From Paludibacteraceae bacterium (GTDB taxonomy: Bacteria > Bacteroidota > Bacteroidia > Bacteroidales > Paludibacteraceae): a stretch of DNA of 32,091 nt. Below, in pieces: positions 24,155-32,091 of this stretch. The stretch spans positions 1 through 32,091 of the forward strand of contig JAEEMG010000036.1 of NCBI GenBank assembly GCA_016283095.1, given 5' to 3'. Both the position numbers and the translations under genes were made by a program. The notes beneath the pieces are model-generated. The model searched no databases and was not told the DNA's origin. It saw only the letters and a list, made by a program, of their open reading frames with translations. The number at the start of each line of letters is the position of its first letter. The stretch's first letter is position 1.

Positions 24155-25177
24155 TTATTTTATCTCCAAATCCAAATACACAGGCAAATGGTCGCTGAAT
24201 CCGTTGGTTGTGCAATCACCTTTGAATGATCGTTTTGGAGCGACGCCTGTTTTATCCTTCTCCAACAAGAAATCCCAGAATCCGATCTGTGCTCCATCTT
24301 CGGTGACCTCCAACCTTTTGCCATCAAGAAGTGAGCCTGACACAATCACGTGATCCAAAACTCCCCATTGTCCTTGAAACTTGTGTGTGCCTATATCATC
24401 ACGATTTCTGTATTTTGCCATTAGATTATATAGTTTGTTTTTTTTATACGGTGGCTGTAAATCTACAGACACATTAAGAACCTCTTTCAAACTTTTATTG
24501 TCAAAATAGTCATTGAAATCACCTACAATTACAATATTATTGTCTCCATAAAAATGAGTAACATGTAAGCTGTCAATTTTGTTAAGAATTGAATATGCGC
24601 AATCAATTCGTTTGGATTCAGTCTCCACCTCACCTCCGTATCTTGATGGCCAGTGGTTAACGAAAATTGTCAATGAATCTCCACTTGGAAGAACTCCTGT
24701 AGTCAGTAGGATATCTCGAGTAGGACGGGAATTCTTACAATAAACCTTGATGAAATCTGTTCTTATTGGCTTAAATTTATCCGGCTGATATAATAAAGCA
24801 ACGTCTACTCCACGTTGATCATCACTCTCTTTGTGAAGATATGAATACCCAGCTTTCTTCAGCTGTGTGTTTTGAATCAGGTCTTTCAAGACCCTTTCGT
24901 TCTCAATCTCAAGCAGACAAACGATTCCCACGTCACCCCACTCTCCACACCTTGCGATAACACTTGCTGTACGATGAAGCTTTCCAAAATATTTGGATTT
25001 GGTCCAGTGTTTGGCACTGAATTCAGTGTACTCATAATCATCCTTCCCTTCATCATGCTCATAATCAAACAGATTCTCGCAATTATACGACATTATCCGC
25101 AAATATCTTGTACTGTCAGTAGCTGACAATGAGGTAGATATAAACAATAATGACATCAATAACACATAAAATCTCAT
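24155..25177 (-). CDS. secreted endonuclease/exonuclease/phosphatase (EEP) family protein
   Basis: About 340 residues from the ATG at 25177, which gives a clean signal peptide (MRFYVLLMSLLFISTSLSA); an in-frame TTG at 25204, overlapping the upstream stop, is less likely. The EEP metal-dependent hydrolase motifs are all present in order: MSYNCENLF (Asn), CLLEIEN (Glu), DVALLYQ, FVNHWPSR (His), IVIVGDFNDYF (Asp, Asn) and FSDHLPVYLDL (Asp, His). The family cleaves phosphodiesters in DNA or RNA, or removes phosphates from lipids; the substrate is not evident. It is the last gene of a four-gene operon of exported proteins. Confidence 0.9.
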   Translation of the reverse strand: MRFYVLLMSLLFISTSLSATDSTRYLRIMSYNCENLFDYEHDEGKDDYEYTEFSAKHWTKSKYFGKLHRTASVIARCGEWGDVGIVCLLEIENERVLKDLIQNTQLKKAGYSYLHKESDDQRGVDVALLYQPDKFKPIRTDFIKVYCKNSRPTRDILLTTGVLPSGDSLTIFVNHWPSRYGGEVETESKRIDCAYSILNKIDSLHVTHFYGDNNIVIVGDFNDYFDNKSLKEVLNVSVDLQPPYKKNKLYNLMAKYRNRDDIGTHKFQGQWGVLDHVIVSGSLLDGKRLEVTEDGAQIGFWDFLLEKDKTGVAPKRSFKGDCTTNGFSDHLPVYLDLEIK

Positions 25178-25200
25178 ATTTATAATAAAATTTAGCCTGA

Positions 25201-26637
25201 TCAATATTCGAATGCTCCAGCATCAGGGAATTCGTCGTCGACGCGATTCTTTCCAAATATATCTGTCGCACACTCTGGATACAACTTCAATATGGCATCC
25301 GAACCGATTGTACGGTATGGACTCAACGAATCTGTTTTGAAATTAACATAAAATTCATCGATACGATTTTTAGGTTTAGGATTATAAAAATCACCTTCAA
25401 AATCCCAGATGTTACCATAATTATTCTCTCCAGTCAACGAATCAGTTCTGCCAATGGCGGAACAAACTATGTTGAGACGGAAGGTTTTTCCATCGATGCT
25501 GTCGTTCAGATTATGAGCGACGTTATCCAAATCTATTCTTTTATCTTCATTGTTCTTTTTTATCTTGTTGTTTCCGCATACAATTGAATTGTTCAGCTCT
25601 ACCGATATCGAATCTTTTTTATTCAAATACAATGCAGGTTTAGTATCAGACAAGTTAAAACTCAAATATGAGGCTATTGTGCAATGATTAAACAGGTAAT
25701 TGCCATCCTGAAGATAAACATTGTAATATCCGCCATTCGCAAAAAGTGTGTTATAGGCATAAATCTGTGATGATTCAGAAACCAGTGTGCCTTGTTTCGC
25801 ATTGTATATCTGTGAATTGCCGACAACGACTTTTCTGTCAGCAAATGCGGAGTCGACCACTAAACATTGATAGGCACCAACAATATTTGTAGACATTATC
25901 TTGCAGTCGCCAGACTTCTGCGACAGCCATACTCCTTTCCAATTGCCTGGAGCAAGATAATATTTGGTATCTTTCAACACGTTGTCATTTCGGAAATATC
26001 TCATCTCAATCTGATTGTCGACCTCACCATTGCAACTCAATGATCCATCAACATAAAGAGATGCTCCATTGTAGAAATATAGGCGTACACCAGCGTCGAT
26101 ATTGAGAGTTGCACCCTCCTCTACTTTCAGTGTGTCCTTCACTAAATATGGTCGTGTGCCTGAAAGCGTAGTGTCTGATGAAACAACGAAATGGTCGAGA
26201 ATGATCGGAGTCTCGCTTAATGCGGACAAATAAACATAATCCACATTTCCATTGTATGAGAATGAGATTGAATCAAGCAAGGCAAAAGGTAGTTCAGAAC
26301 CGCTGTTATCTCCATTAGTTTGGACAAAAATAAACATACTGTCACCATCGGCAATCTCAATATTCGAGACATTATGCGAGTTCCTTCCATTGATGTTGAC
26401 CATGAAATAGTCATTGGAAGACGCGTAATTGATTGACGAGATCTTTATCTTCTCACCCGACCTGTTGAATACTTTAAGTGTCTGATAAGGAGATAACATA
26501 CCTCCCAATATGGTGTCAAAACTTACCGTATCTACAGAATAATCAAGTTTATACTGTGGATCTGTAGTGATCTCGTCATCCTTGCATGATGCAAAGGCAA
26601 CAAACATCAGAAATATGTAAAATACTATTTTTTTCAC
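25201..26637 (-). CDS. right-handed parallel beta-helix lipoprotein
   Basis: 478 residues starting with GTG at 26637, which overlaps the upstream TGA (GTGA); MKKIVFYIFLMFVAFASC is then a lipoprotein signal with Cys18 as the lipid site. After an N-terminal beta domain (about 25-150) come repeated short strands with Asn/Gly turns (GASLYVDGSLSCNGEVDN, GNWKGVWLSQKSGDCKI, GNSQIYNAKQGTLVSES, YAYNTLFANGGYYNVYLQ, LFNHCTIASYL), typical of parallel beta-helix proteins. The end reads FPDAGAFEY, a common terminus of such Bacteroidota proteins. No lyase or hydrolase residues can be assigned, so polysaccharide binding or processing is only a possibility. Confidence 0.8.
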   Translation of the reverse strand: MKKIVFYIFLMFVAFASCKDDEITTDPQYKLDYSVDTVSFDTILGGMLSPYQTLKVFNRSGEKIKISSINYASSNDYFMVNINGRNSHNVSNIEIADGDSMFIFVQTNGDNSGSELPFALLDSISFSYNGNVDYVYLSALSETPIILDHFVVSSDTTLSGTRPYLVKDTLKVEEGATLNIDAGVRLYFYNGASLYVDGSLSCNGEVDNQIEMRYFRNDNVLKDTKYYLAPGNWKGVWLSQKSGDCKIMSTNIVGAYQCLVVDSAFADRKVVVGNSQIYNAKQGTLVSESSQIYAYNTLFANGGYYNVYLQDGNYLFNHCTIASYLSFNLSDTKPALYLNKKDSISVELNNSIVCGNNKIKKNNEDKRIDLDNVAHNLNDSIDGKTFRLNIVCSAIGRTDSLTGENNYGNIWDFEGDFYNPKPKNRIDEFYVNFKTDSLSPYRTIGSDAILKLYPECATDIFGKNRVDDEFPDAGAFEY

Positions 26638-27923
26638 TTGATCGAATATTTTAAAACGCTTTTTTGTGGCGTATTAACGTCATTCTCTCCACATACCAAA
26701 TAAAAAGAACCATTCAACACGAACGATGATGACTTCTTTCTGATTTCACCAAACGAACCCATTGTGTTCCACTCTTTTCCGTCAAAAGACATGAACAATG
26801 ATTCTTTACCAAGCTCTCCTTCTCCTCCTGCCACGTAGCATTTGTCTCCAGATGAAAAGCCTGTGGAATAAATCAACACCTCACAGTCTGTATAAGCGAC
26901 GCTCCATGAATCTGAAGCTATATCATATTTATATAGTGTTGTGTTTCTTATATTGTCATTAAGATTGTAACCTCCACCGACGTAAACGACTCCGTTCAAT
27001 GTGAATGTGAAGCAACCTGTCAATGCCAAAGGAAAATCTTTTTTCTGTGTCCATGAATTGTTTTGTGGATCAAAACACCAGACTTCATTTGTGTATGCTT
27101 CTTTTTCTTTATATCCGCCTACAACATAACCTTTACCGTTTGCGACAAATGAAACCGACCCTGTTCTTCCGATTCCTGGGAATGGTGCCAACTTCTTCCA
27201 CTCGTCATTCGCAACCTCATAGGCATATGTAGTTATATTATAGCCATTTATTGACTGATCGTAGTATCTGCCCAAAGCGACATAAGCGACGTCGTCGATA
27301 ACAAAACTGATTGCCATATCCAATCCGGTCGACGGGAAGTCGCTCAATCTGCTCCATTTGTCAGCCGTAGGATCATATTGCCATAAGTCGCTGTAATATA
27401 TGTCTTCTCCTCTTGATGAACTTTTTCCAAGTCCATAATAACCTTTGTTTTTTAGTGAAAATGCTACGCCTCCACTTCGCAATCCTCCAGAGAATGGTGC
27501 CACTTGCGACCATACATTGGTAAGATTGAAATTTTTATCAATACTGAATGATTTTGTCTGAGTTGTCACATAACTCATATAGTTTCCAATCTTGTATGAG
27601 TAGAAATATTTTGTTTCTGGCTTCAACCCAGGAATGACACAAATGAATGTGTCGTTTGATGCTCCTATGTTGTTCGCTTTTATTTCTGTCGCCTGAGACA
27701 TATCAGTGGTCTCAGAAATTTTCAATGTCACAAAATCGATACTTGATTTGTCTACATCACACTCTATCACAGCTCGAATTGTGACTCCGGTCAACGTGTC
27801 GGCGCCTACAATCTGAGTGTTTACATCTACTTTATGTATGGCAGGTTCTGAATCTTCGTTGCACGCAGAAAAAGCGAGCACCGTCAACAGAAACAATATA
27901 TATTCAGTCAATCTTTTCCTCAT
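26634..27923 (-). CDS. kelch-repeat lipoprotein with N-terminal FN3-like domain
   Basis: 429 residues. The lipobox LAFSAC places the lipid on Cys21. An FN3-like domain (about 30-125; TKYFYSYKIGNY near its end) is followed by a kelch beta-propeller of about six blades, each with a hydrophobic strand, a G-G or G-K turn, and a Y/W-x6-W pattern: LWQYDPTADKWSRLSDFP, YAYEVANDEWKKLAPFPG, VWCFDPQNNSWTQKKDFP, LYKYDIASDSWS. Propellers of this kind bind ligands, and some (NanM type) act on sugars. It is the second gene of the operon, 3 bp after the outer-membrane protein. Confidence 0.85.
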   Translation of the reverse strand: MRKRLTEYILFLLTVLAFSACNEDSEPAIHKVDVNTQIVGADTLTGVTIRAVIECDVDKSSIDFVTLKISETTDMSQATEIKANNIGASNDTFICVIPGLKPETKYFYSYKIGNYMSYVTTQTKSFSIDKNFNLTNVWSQVAPFSGGLRSGGVAFSLKNKGYYGLGKSSSRGEDIYYSDLWQYDPTADKWSRLSDFPSTGLDMAISFVIDDVAYVALGRYYDQSINGYNITTYAYEVANDEWKKLAPFPGIGRTGSVSFVANGKGYVVGGYKEKEAYTNEVWCFDPQNNSWTQKKDFPLALTGCFTFTLNGVVYVGGGYNLNDNIRNTTLYKYDIASDSWSVAYTDCEVLIYSTGFSSGDKCYVAGGEGELGKESLFMSFDGKEWNTMGSFGEIRKKSSSFVLNGSFYLVCGENDVNTPQKSVLKYSIK

Positions 27924-27926
27924 ATC

Positions 27927-28547
27927 TTAAAATCTATATCCCAATCCTACTCTGAAATCTGCAAGTTTGAACTTGGTCGTGTTCAATCCTAATTTGACAA
28001 GCAGTTTGTCAAAATTGGCTATCGCTCCAAAATCAAATGTCCAGCCTTCTGTACTATTGTCGTCTACAACAAGCAATTCGCCATCAACAGTCTCAAACAT
28101 CAAGCGACGCCATGAATATCCACCTCCTGCATACACACAAAGTTTTGGAAGTATCTTATATGTCGCTCCACCCACCAAACTCAATCTTGAAACTTCTGAA
28201 TTGCCAGATAAGAAAGCTTGTTTGCCATTCTTATCAAATCCGTTTTTATTTATATGATATTCAAGTGGCTTATGAAAATTGAAATTTGTATGCGCAGTGA
28301 CATATCCTCCCCACGTCTCCATATATGCGATTGTGATACCGAAAGTGGGATCACAATATGATGTCAATCCAAATTCTCCCAAGGCGTATATATGTTTGGC
28401 ATCGATATCCACCACTGAGATTATATCGTTTGAAAGAGGATCAATGGGAATATTGTAATCGTCGTCATCATACTCGGCATCTTGAGCGGATGCAGATGTG
28501 ATGTGTAAAAACAATGTTGATATGATTAGTAAAATAGTTTTCTTCAT
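27927..28547 (-). CDS. small outer-membrane beta-barrel protein
   Basis: 206 residues with a Sec signal peptide (MKKTILLIISTLFLHITSASAQ) followed by an acidic segment (DAEYDDDDYN). The remainder alternates polar and hydrophobic residues in strands with many Gly and aromatic residues (YALGEFGLTSY, ITIAYMETWGGYV, RLSLVGGATYKI, VYAGGGYSWRRL, FDFGAIANF) and ends in Phe (GLGYRF), the Bam recognition pattern of outer-membrane barrels. About eight strands are likely. It is the first gene of the four-gene operon and may anchor the lipoproteins at the surface; that link is inferred. A TATATTTG -7-like element is at 28565-28572 on the minus strand but without a clear -33 box. Confidence 0.75.
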   Translation of the reverse strand: MKKTILLIISTLFLHITSASAQDAEYDDDDYNIPIDPLSNDIISVVDIDAKHIYALGEFGLTSYCDPTFGITIAYMETWGGYVTAHTNFNFHKPLEYHINKNGFDKNGKQAFLSGNSEVSRLSLVGGATYKILPKLCVYAGGGYSWRRLMFETVDGELLVVDDNSTEGWTFDFGAIANFDKLLVKLGLNTTKFKLADFRVGLGYRF

Positions 28548-28651
28548 ACTCGTAAAAATATCTACAAATATATTGAAAACATTTAAATTATAATTGTATA
28601 CGATAAGAAAATATGATTACATGTTAAAGGTCGATTCCTTATATTTACATA

Positions 28652-30295
28652 TCAATTATAACTGATGACAGTGTCCAAATCAAAAGGTGCTTTGTCTATA
28701 AATGTCATTTCTTTATTGGTGGTTGGATGCACAAATGTGATTTTTTCCGCATGAAGCATAAGCCTGCAAATTGTTGATTTACTGCCATATAACCTATCTC
28801 CAAGAATTGGTGCGTTAGCTCCTTCTTCACTCGAAAGATGCATACGTATCTGATGTGTCCTTCCTGTGTGTGGATAAACATCAATCAATGCTTTGCCATC
28901 TTTTTCTTCCATCACTTTATAATATGTCTCAGCATAAAGACCAAATTCTTTACTAATCATCTGCATTGGTCTGTTTGTGACATCCGGAGCAAGAGGCAAA
29001 ATGATGGTCTGCTCTTTTGTAGACGGGATTTTTTCCGTCATTGCTACATATTTTTTCTGGATTGAATGAGTCTCAAACTGTTTCTGAAGATTATGATAAG
29101 CATTCAGATTCAATGCGATTACCATTATTCCTGACGTGTCCTGATCCAGACGATGCACTATTTTGGGTCCGGAATAGTCGCGACATATTCCTTCCACCCA
29201 AGTTTCCACACTTGTTTGACACTCTTTTCCTCTTACACTCAACAATCCAGACGGTTTGGAAATCACCAGGATGTCATCATCCCTGTATAGTGTTTTGATC
29301 TCCTCATTTTCATAATCAAAATCCAGTTTGTTCGTCTCCAATTCCACTCCTTCAAGCATGAAATTCATTATCGGCAGACACTTTGATCTGCATGCGTGAT
29401 AATAAGTTCCGGAATGGCGAACTCTTCCTGATGGCGACTTTCCGATCCAAAACTCAGCCATACTGACTGGTTGAAAATCATTGCGATATGCATATTCAAG
29501 CAGACGTGGGGCAGCACACTCTCCCGACCCAGATGGTGGCATTACTTCGTCGCTGAAGATGTCGAGCAACGTCTTCTCCTCTCCTTTTGTATTATGGAAA
29601 CGGAAATCTCGGAATATTCGACGTTGCAGATCCCTCGACTTTTTTTCTCGCTCACTCTTCAGATCATCAATCTGTTTTTTCAATCTGTCGACGGGAATAT
29701 TCGCAGCCACTTTAGCCGATTCCACCTCCTGCTTTAGTCGCTTTATCTGGTTTTTCTGCGTAGAACTTTCATTGTTCATCCTGCGTATATCTTCAGGTGT
29801 GGCGGAACTACGCAGAGAGTCACGCAAAGATTTCTGTTGTTTTGCAAATTCCTGATATTCAGCAAGACGTGATTCACACTCCTTCACTACGGCATTTTCT
29901 TTCACCATAGTTGATTCAAGTCTCAATACACTTTCCAAATCTTTGATTTCTCTACCCATGGCAGAAATCTCACGTTCTCCACTCTTATAATATGAATCAG
30001 GAGTAAGAATATCAAACACTGGTGGCACAAACCCAGGATATTCATTTTTGCCAAACAATTGTCCGGAAAAAGACAAAAGATAACCTGTTTCTCCTGCCCT
30101 ATTCTTCACCACAAGCACACCAATCATCTTACCCTTCTGCAATTCCGTCTTCAACACATCATCTGAATCAAGGATAGACAGGAAATCCTTGAATGCGTCA
30201 AACACAGCGTCTGATGGAAGATATGAAAAAGGATCCCCCAACTTCTCAGGCAAAGAAGAAAATTGTTTTTTATGGAATGTAGCAGTGAAATACAT
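28652..30295 (-). CDS. RluA-family pseudouridine synthase with long coiled-coil N-terminus
   Basis: 547 residues, about twice the minimal RluA. Residues 1-100 form an unassigned domain (GETGYLLSFSGQL). Residues 105-225 are a charged coiled coil (RLKQEVESAKVAANI, DDLKSEREKKSRDLQ). A segment at about 240-310 holds PPSGSGECAAPRLLEYA, AEFWIGKSP and a YHACRSKCLPIMNFML stretch with conserved Cys and His. The catalytic RluA domain covers about 335-547: ISKPSGLLSV, then HRLDQDTSG at 381-389 with catalytic Asp384, and HTGRTHQIRMHL. It makes pseudouridine in rRNA or tRNA; the site is unknown. The full architecture resembles a larger RluA-like subfamily that I recall from other bacteria, so it is not clearly a new fusion. 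Confidence 0.9.
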   Translation of the reverse strand: MYFTATFHKKQFSSLPEKLGDPFSYLPSDAVFDAFKDFLSILDSDDVLKTELQKGKMIGVLVVKNRAGETGYLLSFSGQLFGKNEYPGFVPPVFDILTPDSYYKSGEREISAMGREIKDLESVLRLESTMVKENAVVKECESRLAEYQEFAKQQKSLRDSLRSSATPEDIRRMNNESSTQKNQIKRLKQEVESAKVAANIPVDRLKKQIDDLKSEREKKSRDLQRRIFRDFRFHNTKGEEKTLLDIFSDEVMPPSGSGECAAPRLLEYAYRNDFQPVSMAEFWIGKSPSGRVRHSGTYYHACRSKCLPIMNFMLEGVELETNKLDFDYENEEIKTLYRDDDILVISKPSGLLSVRGKECQTSVETWVEGICRDYSGPKIVHRLDQDTSGIMVIALNLNAYHNLQKQFETHSIQKKYVAMTEKIPSTKEQTIILPLAPDVTNRPMQMISKEFGLYAETYYKVMEEKDGKALIDVYPHTGRTHQIRMHLSSEEGANAPILGDRLYGSKSTICRLMLHAEKITFVHPTTNKEMTFIDKAPFDLDTVISYN

Positions 30296-30326
30296 CAGTA
30301 AAAATTATATTCTGGTCTGTCACATG

Positions 30327-30362
30327 CGTATTATGAATTACGCATTATGCATTATGAATTAA
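30327..30362 (-). repeat. heptad array downstream of aspS
   Basis: Four to five heptads (ATTATGA, ATTACGC, ATTATGC, ATTATGA, ATTA) lie between the aspS terminator and the RluA-family start. On the minus strand they read AATTCAT, away from the aspS 3' end. The GTGGGG core seen in the other copies is absent. Confidence 0.7.
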
Positions 30363-30395
30363 AAAGAGGGAGGTCCTCATTACAAGTTCCTCCCC
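30361..30395 (-). terminator. aspS terminator
   Basis: On the minus strand a hairpin with GGGAGG pairing CCTCCC ends in a TCTTTTT run, about 26 bp after the aspS stop. The heptad array follows. Confidence 0.75.
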
Positions 30396-30420
30396 CATTA
30401 ATCCAAACAATCAATTATTA

Positions 30421-32091
30421 TCACTCTTTGATGTCTACCTTCAAGCACAACTCTTCAAGCTGGGCGTCGTCGATAACTGATGGACAATCCATCATTGTGT
30501 CACGGCCTGAGTTGTTCTTAGGGAATGCGATACAGTCGCGGATAGAATCCAAACCAGCAAGCATTGATACCACACGGTCAAGACCGAATGCCAAACCTGC
30601 GTGAGGAGGTGCTCCATACTTGAACGCTGTCATCAAGCATCCGAACTGATCTTGTGCTTTCTCCTGAGTGAATCCAAGAAGCTGGAACATCTTGTTCTGC
30701 AACTCTGAATCGTGGATACGTACACTACCACCACCAAGCTCTACTCCGTTCATTGCCAAGTCGTATGCGTTGGCGCGTACACGTCCTGGATCAGAATCAA
30801 GATACTGAACATCCTCAAGTTTAGGACTTGTGAATGGATGGTGCATTGCGTAGAAACGCTGGTCTTCCTCATTCCACTCAAACAATGGGAAGTCGATAAC
30901 CCAAAGTGGAGCAAACTTGTTCTTGTCGCGAAGCTCAAGTCTGTCGCCCATCTCCAAGCGCAAAGTGTTCATCTGTGAACGAACCTTCATGGCATCGTCA
31001 CCACACAATATCAAGATCAAATCGCCAGCCTTAGCGTTTGCCTTATCTGCAATCTTACGCAAAGAAGCCTCGTCGTAGAATTTGTCGACGCTGCTCTTGA
31101 TTGTACCGTCTTCTTTCATCTGGATGTAAACCAATCCTTTGGCACCGACCTGAGGACGCTTTACAAATTCAGTCATCTGGTCAAGCTGTTTTCTTGTCCA
31201 AGATGCGCAACCGTTAGCGCAAATAGCAACTACGAAATTTGCACCGTCGAATACAGGGAATGAATGACCTGATACCAAATCATCTCCACCCTCTTTTACA
31301 TTTTTAAGTTCAACGAACTCCATGCCGAAACGCATATCTGGTTTGTCCGAACCAAAACGTTTCATACACTCGTGCCAAGTCAAACGTGGGAATGAATCTG
31401 TGAACTCAACACCTCTCGCATATTTGAAGATGTGCTTGATCATTCCTTCGAACATCTGAAGGACATCCTCCTGCTCAACGTAACTCATCTCACAGTCGAT
31501 CTGAGTAAACTCTGGCTGACGGTCGGCACGCAAATCCTCATCACGGAAACATTTCACAATCTGGAAATAACGGTCGATACCACCCACCATCAAAAGCTGC
31601 TTAAACTGCTGAGGACTCTGAGGAAGTGCGTAGAACTGTCCCTGATTCATACGTGATGGCACAACGAAGTCACGAGCACCTTCTGGAGTAGACTTGATAA
31701 GCACTGGAGTCTCAACCTCTAGGAATCCCTGAGAATCAAGGTAACGGCGAGTCTCAAATGCGATATTGTGACGCAATACAAGATTGTTAAGCACTGGTTT
31801 TCTTCTCAAATCAAGATAACGGTACTGCATTCTCAAATCGTCACCACCGTCTGAATTATCTTCGATTGTGAAAGGAGGCACCTCACTCTTGCTAAGCACA
31901 TTCATATTGTCAGCTATGATCTCAATCTCTCCAGTTGGGATCTGAGTGTTCTTGTTACTACGCTCACAAACCTTACCTGTAACCTGGATAACCCACTAAC
32001 GACCAACATGATTTGCTTGTGCTGTAAGATCCGCGTTCTTACCTTCGTCGAACACAATCTGAGTGATACCGTAACGATCACGAAGATCCAC
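30421..32091 (-). CDS. aspS: aspartate-tRNA ligase with an in-frame TAG; 5' end outside window
   Basis: The reading frame is open from the right edge except for one TAG at 31996-31998. It covers 557 codons and lacks about 30 N-terminal residues compared with the usual 585-590. Upstream of the TAG the frame reads the anticodon-binding OB fold ([25 protein letters not shown]); downstream it continues [16 protein letters not shown], so the frame is intact and TAG replaces what I expect to be Glu. Class II motif 1 lies around FLEVETPVL, motif 2 is [16 protein letters not shown], and motif 3 is [13 protein letters not shown]; a bacterial GAD insertion domain is between motifs 2 and 3. The next ATG after the TAG is at 31905 and would give a 494-residue protein lacking the N-terminal OB fold, unlikely to be functional for an essential enzyme. 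Confidence 0.95.

Noticed and set aside
30421-32091. General reassignment of TAG to an amino acid
   Set aside because: Only one of about 27 genes has an internal TAG, and all other genes reach normal lengths without it, so a changed genetic code is not supported by this window.
1-32091. tRNA, rRNA or transposase genes
   Set aside because: No cloverleaf-like segment with a proper T-loop, no rRNA segment and no transposase or integrase motif was recognised on either strand.

Overview
The window looks like a chromosomal segment of a member of the Bacteroidales (Bacteroidota). Evidence seen: several promoters fit the Bacteroidota pattern TTTG-N19/20-TAnnTTTG, start codons mostly lack strong Shine-Dalgarno sequences, the order parA-parB-DUF5683-lytic transglycosylase is typical of the phylum, MurA carries Asp in place of the usual catalytic Cys, and many small lipoproteins have a Cys right after a short signal peptide. 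The DNA is moderately AT-rich, with more AT-rich patches over the lineage-specific genes.

Layout. (1) Positions 1-6937, minus strand: a tight housekeeping run, pyrB-pyrI-flavin reductase-murA-menB-menC-SNF2 helicase, with gaps of 43 bp or less and a 28-bp overlap between menC and the helicase, which leaves the window on the left. (2) 7088-11012, plus: parA-parB-DUF5683-mltD (chromosome segregation plus envelope), closed by a hairpin terminator. (3) 11093-13560: an accessory patch with a WG-repeat protein and a short BRO-N protein, bracketed by copies of an AT-rich repeat built on 7-bp units. (4) 13555-17967, minus: metF-metH (folate and cobalamin methionine synthesis) behind a clear promoter; metH seems to lack the end of its activation domain and stops inside a repeat. 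(5) 18160-20366: two convergent genes for unknown membrane proteins, separated by composite palindromic and heptad repeats. (6) 20637-23882, plus: an MscS channel, a thioredoxin-like protein without CXXC, a lipoprotein, and an FGE/SUMF1-fold lipoprotein. (7) 24155-28547, minus: a four-gene export operon (outer-membrane barrel, kelch lipoprotein, beta-helix lipoprotein, secreted EEP-family phosphatase/nuclease). (8) 28652-32091, minus: an RluA-type pseudouridine synthase with a long coiled-coil N-terminus, and aspS, which leaves the window on the right and carries an in-frame TAG.

The main surprises are the TAG inside aspS (with no TAG used as a stop by any of the 26 genes whose ends are visible), a directional family of (AATTCRT)n heptad repeats sitting at gene 3' ends, a MITE-like inverted-repeat copy at the metH terminus, a 46-bp duplicated gene tail after the FGE-like gene, and the four-gene exported-protein operon of unknown role. 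No tRNA, rRNA, CRISPR array, integrase or transposase gene was found.
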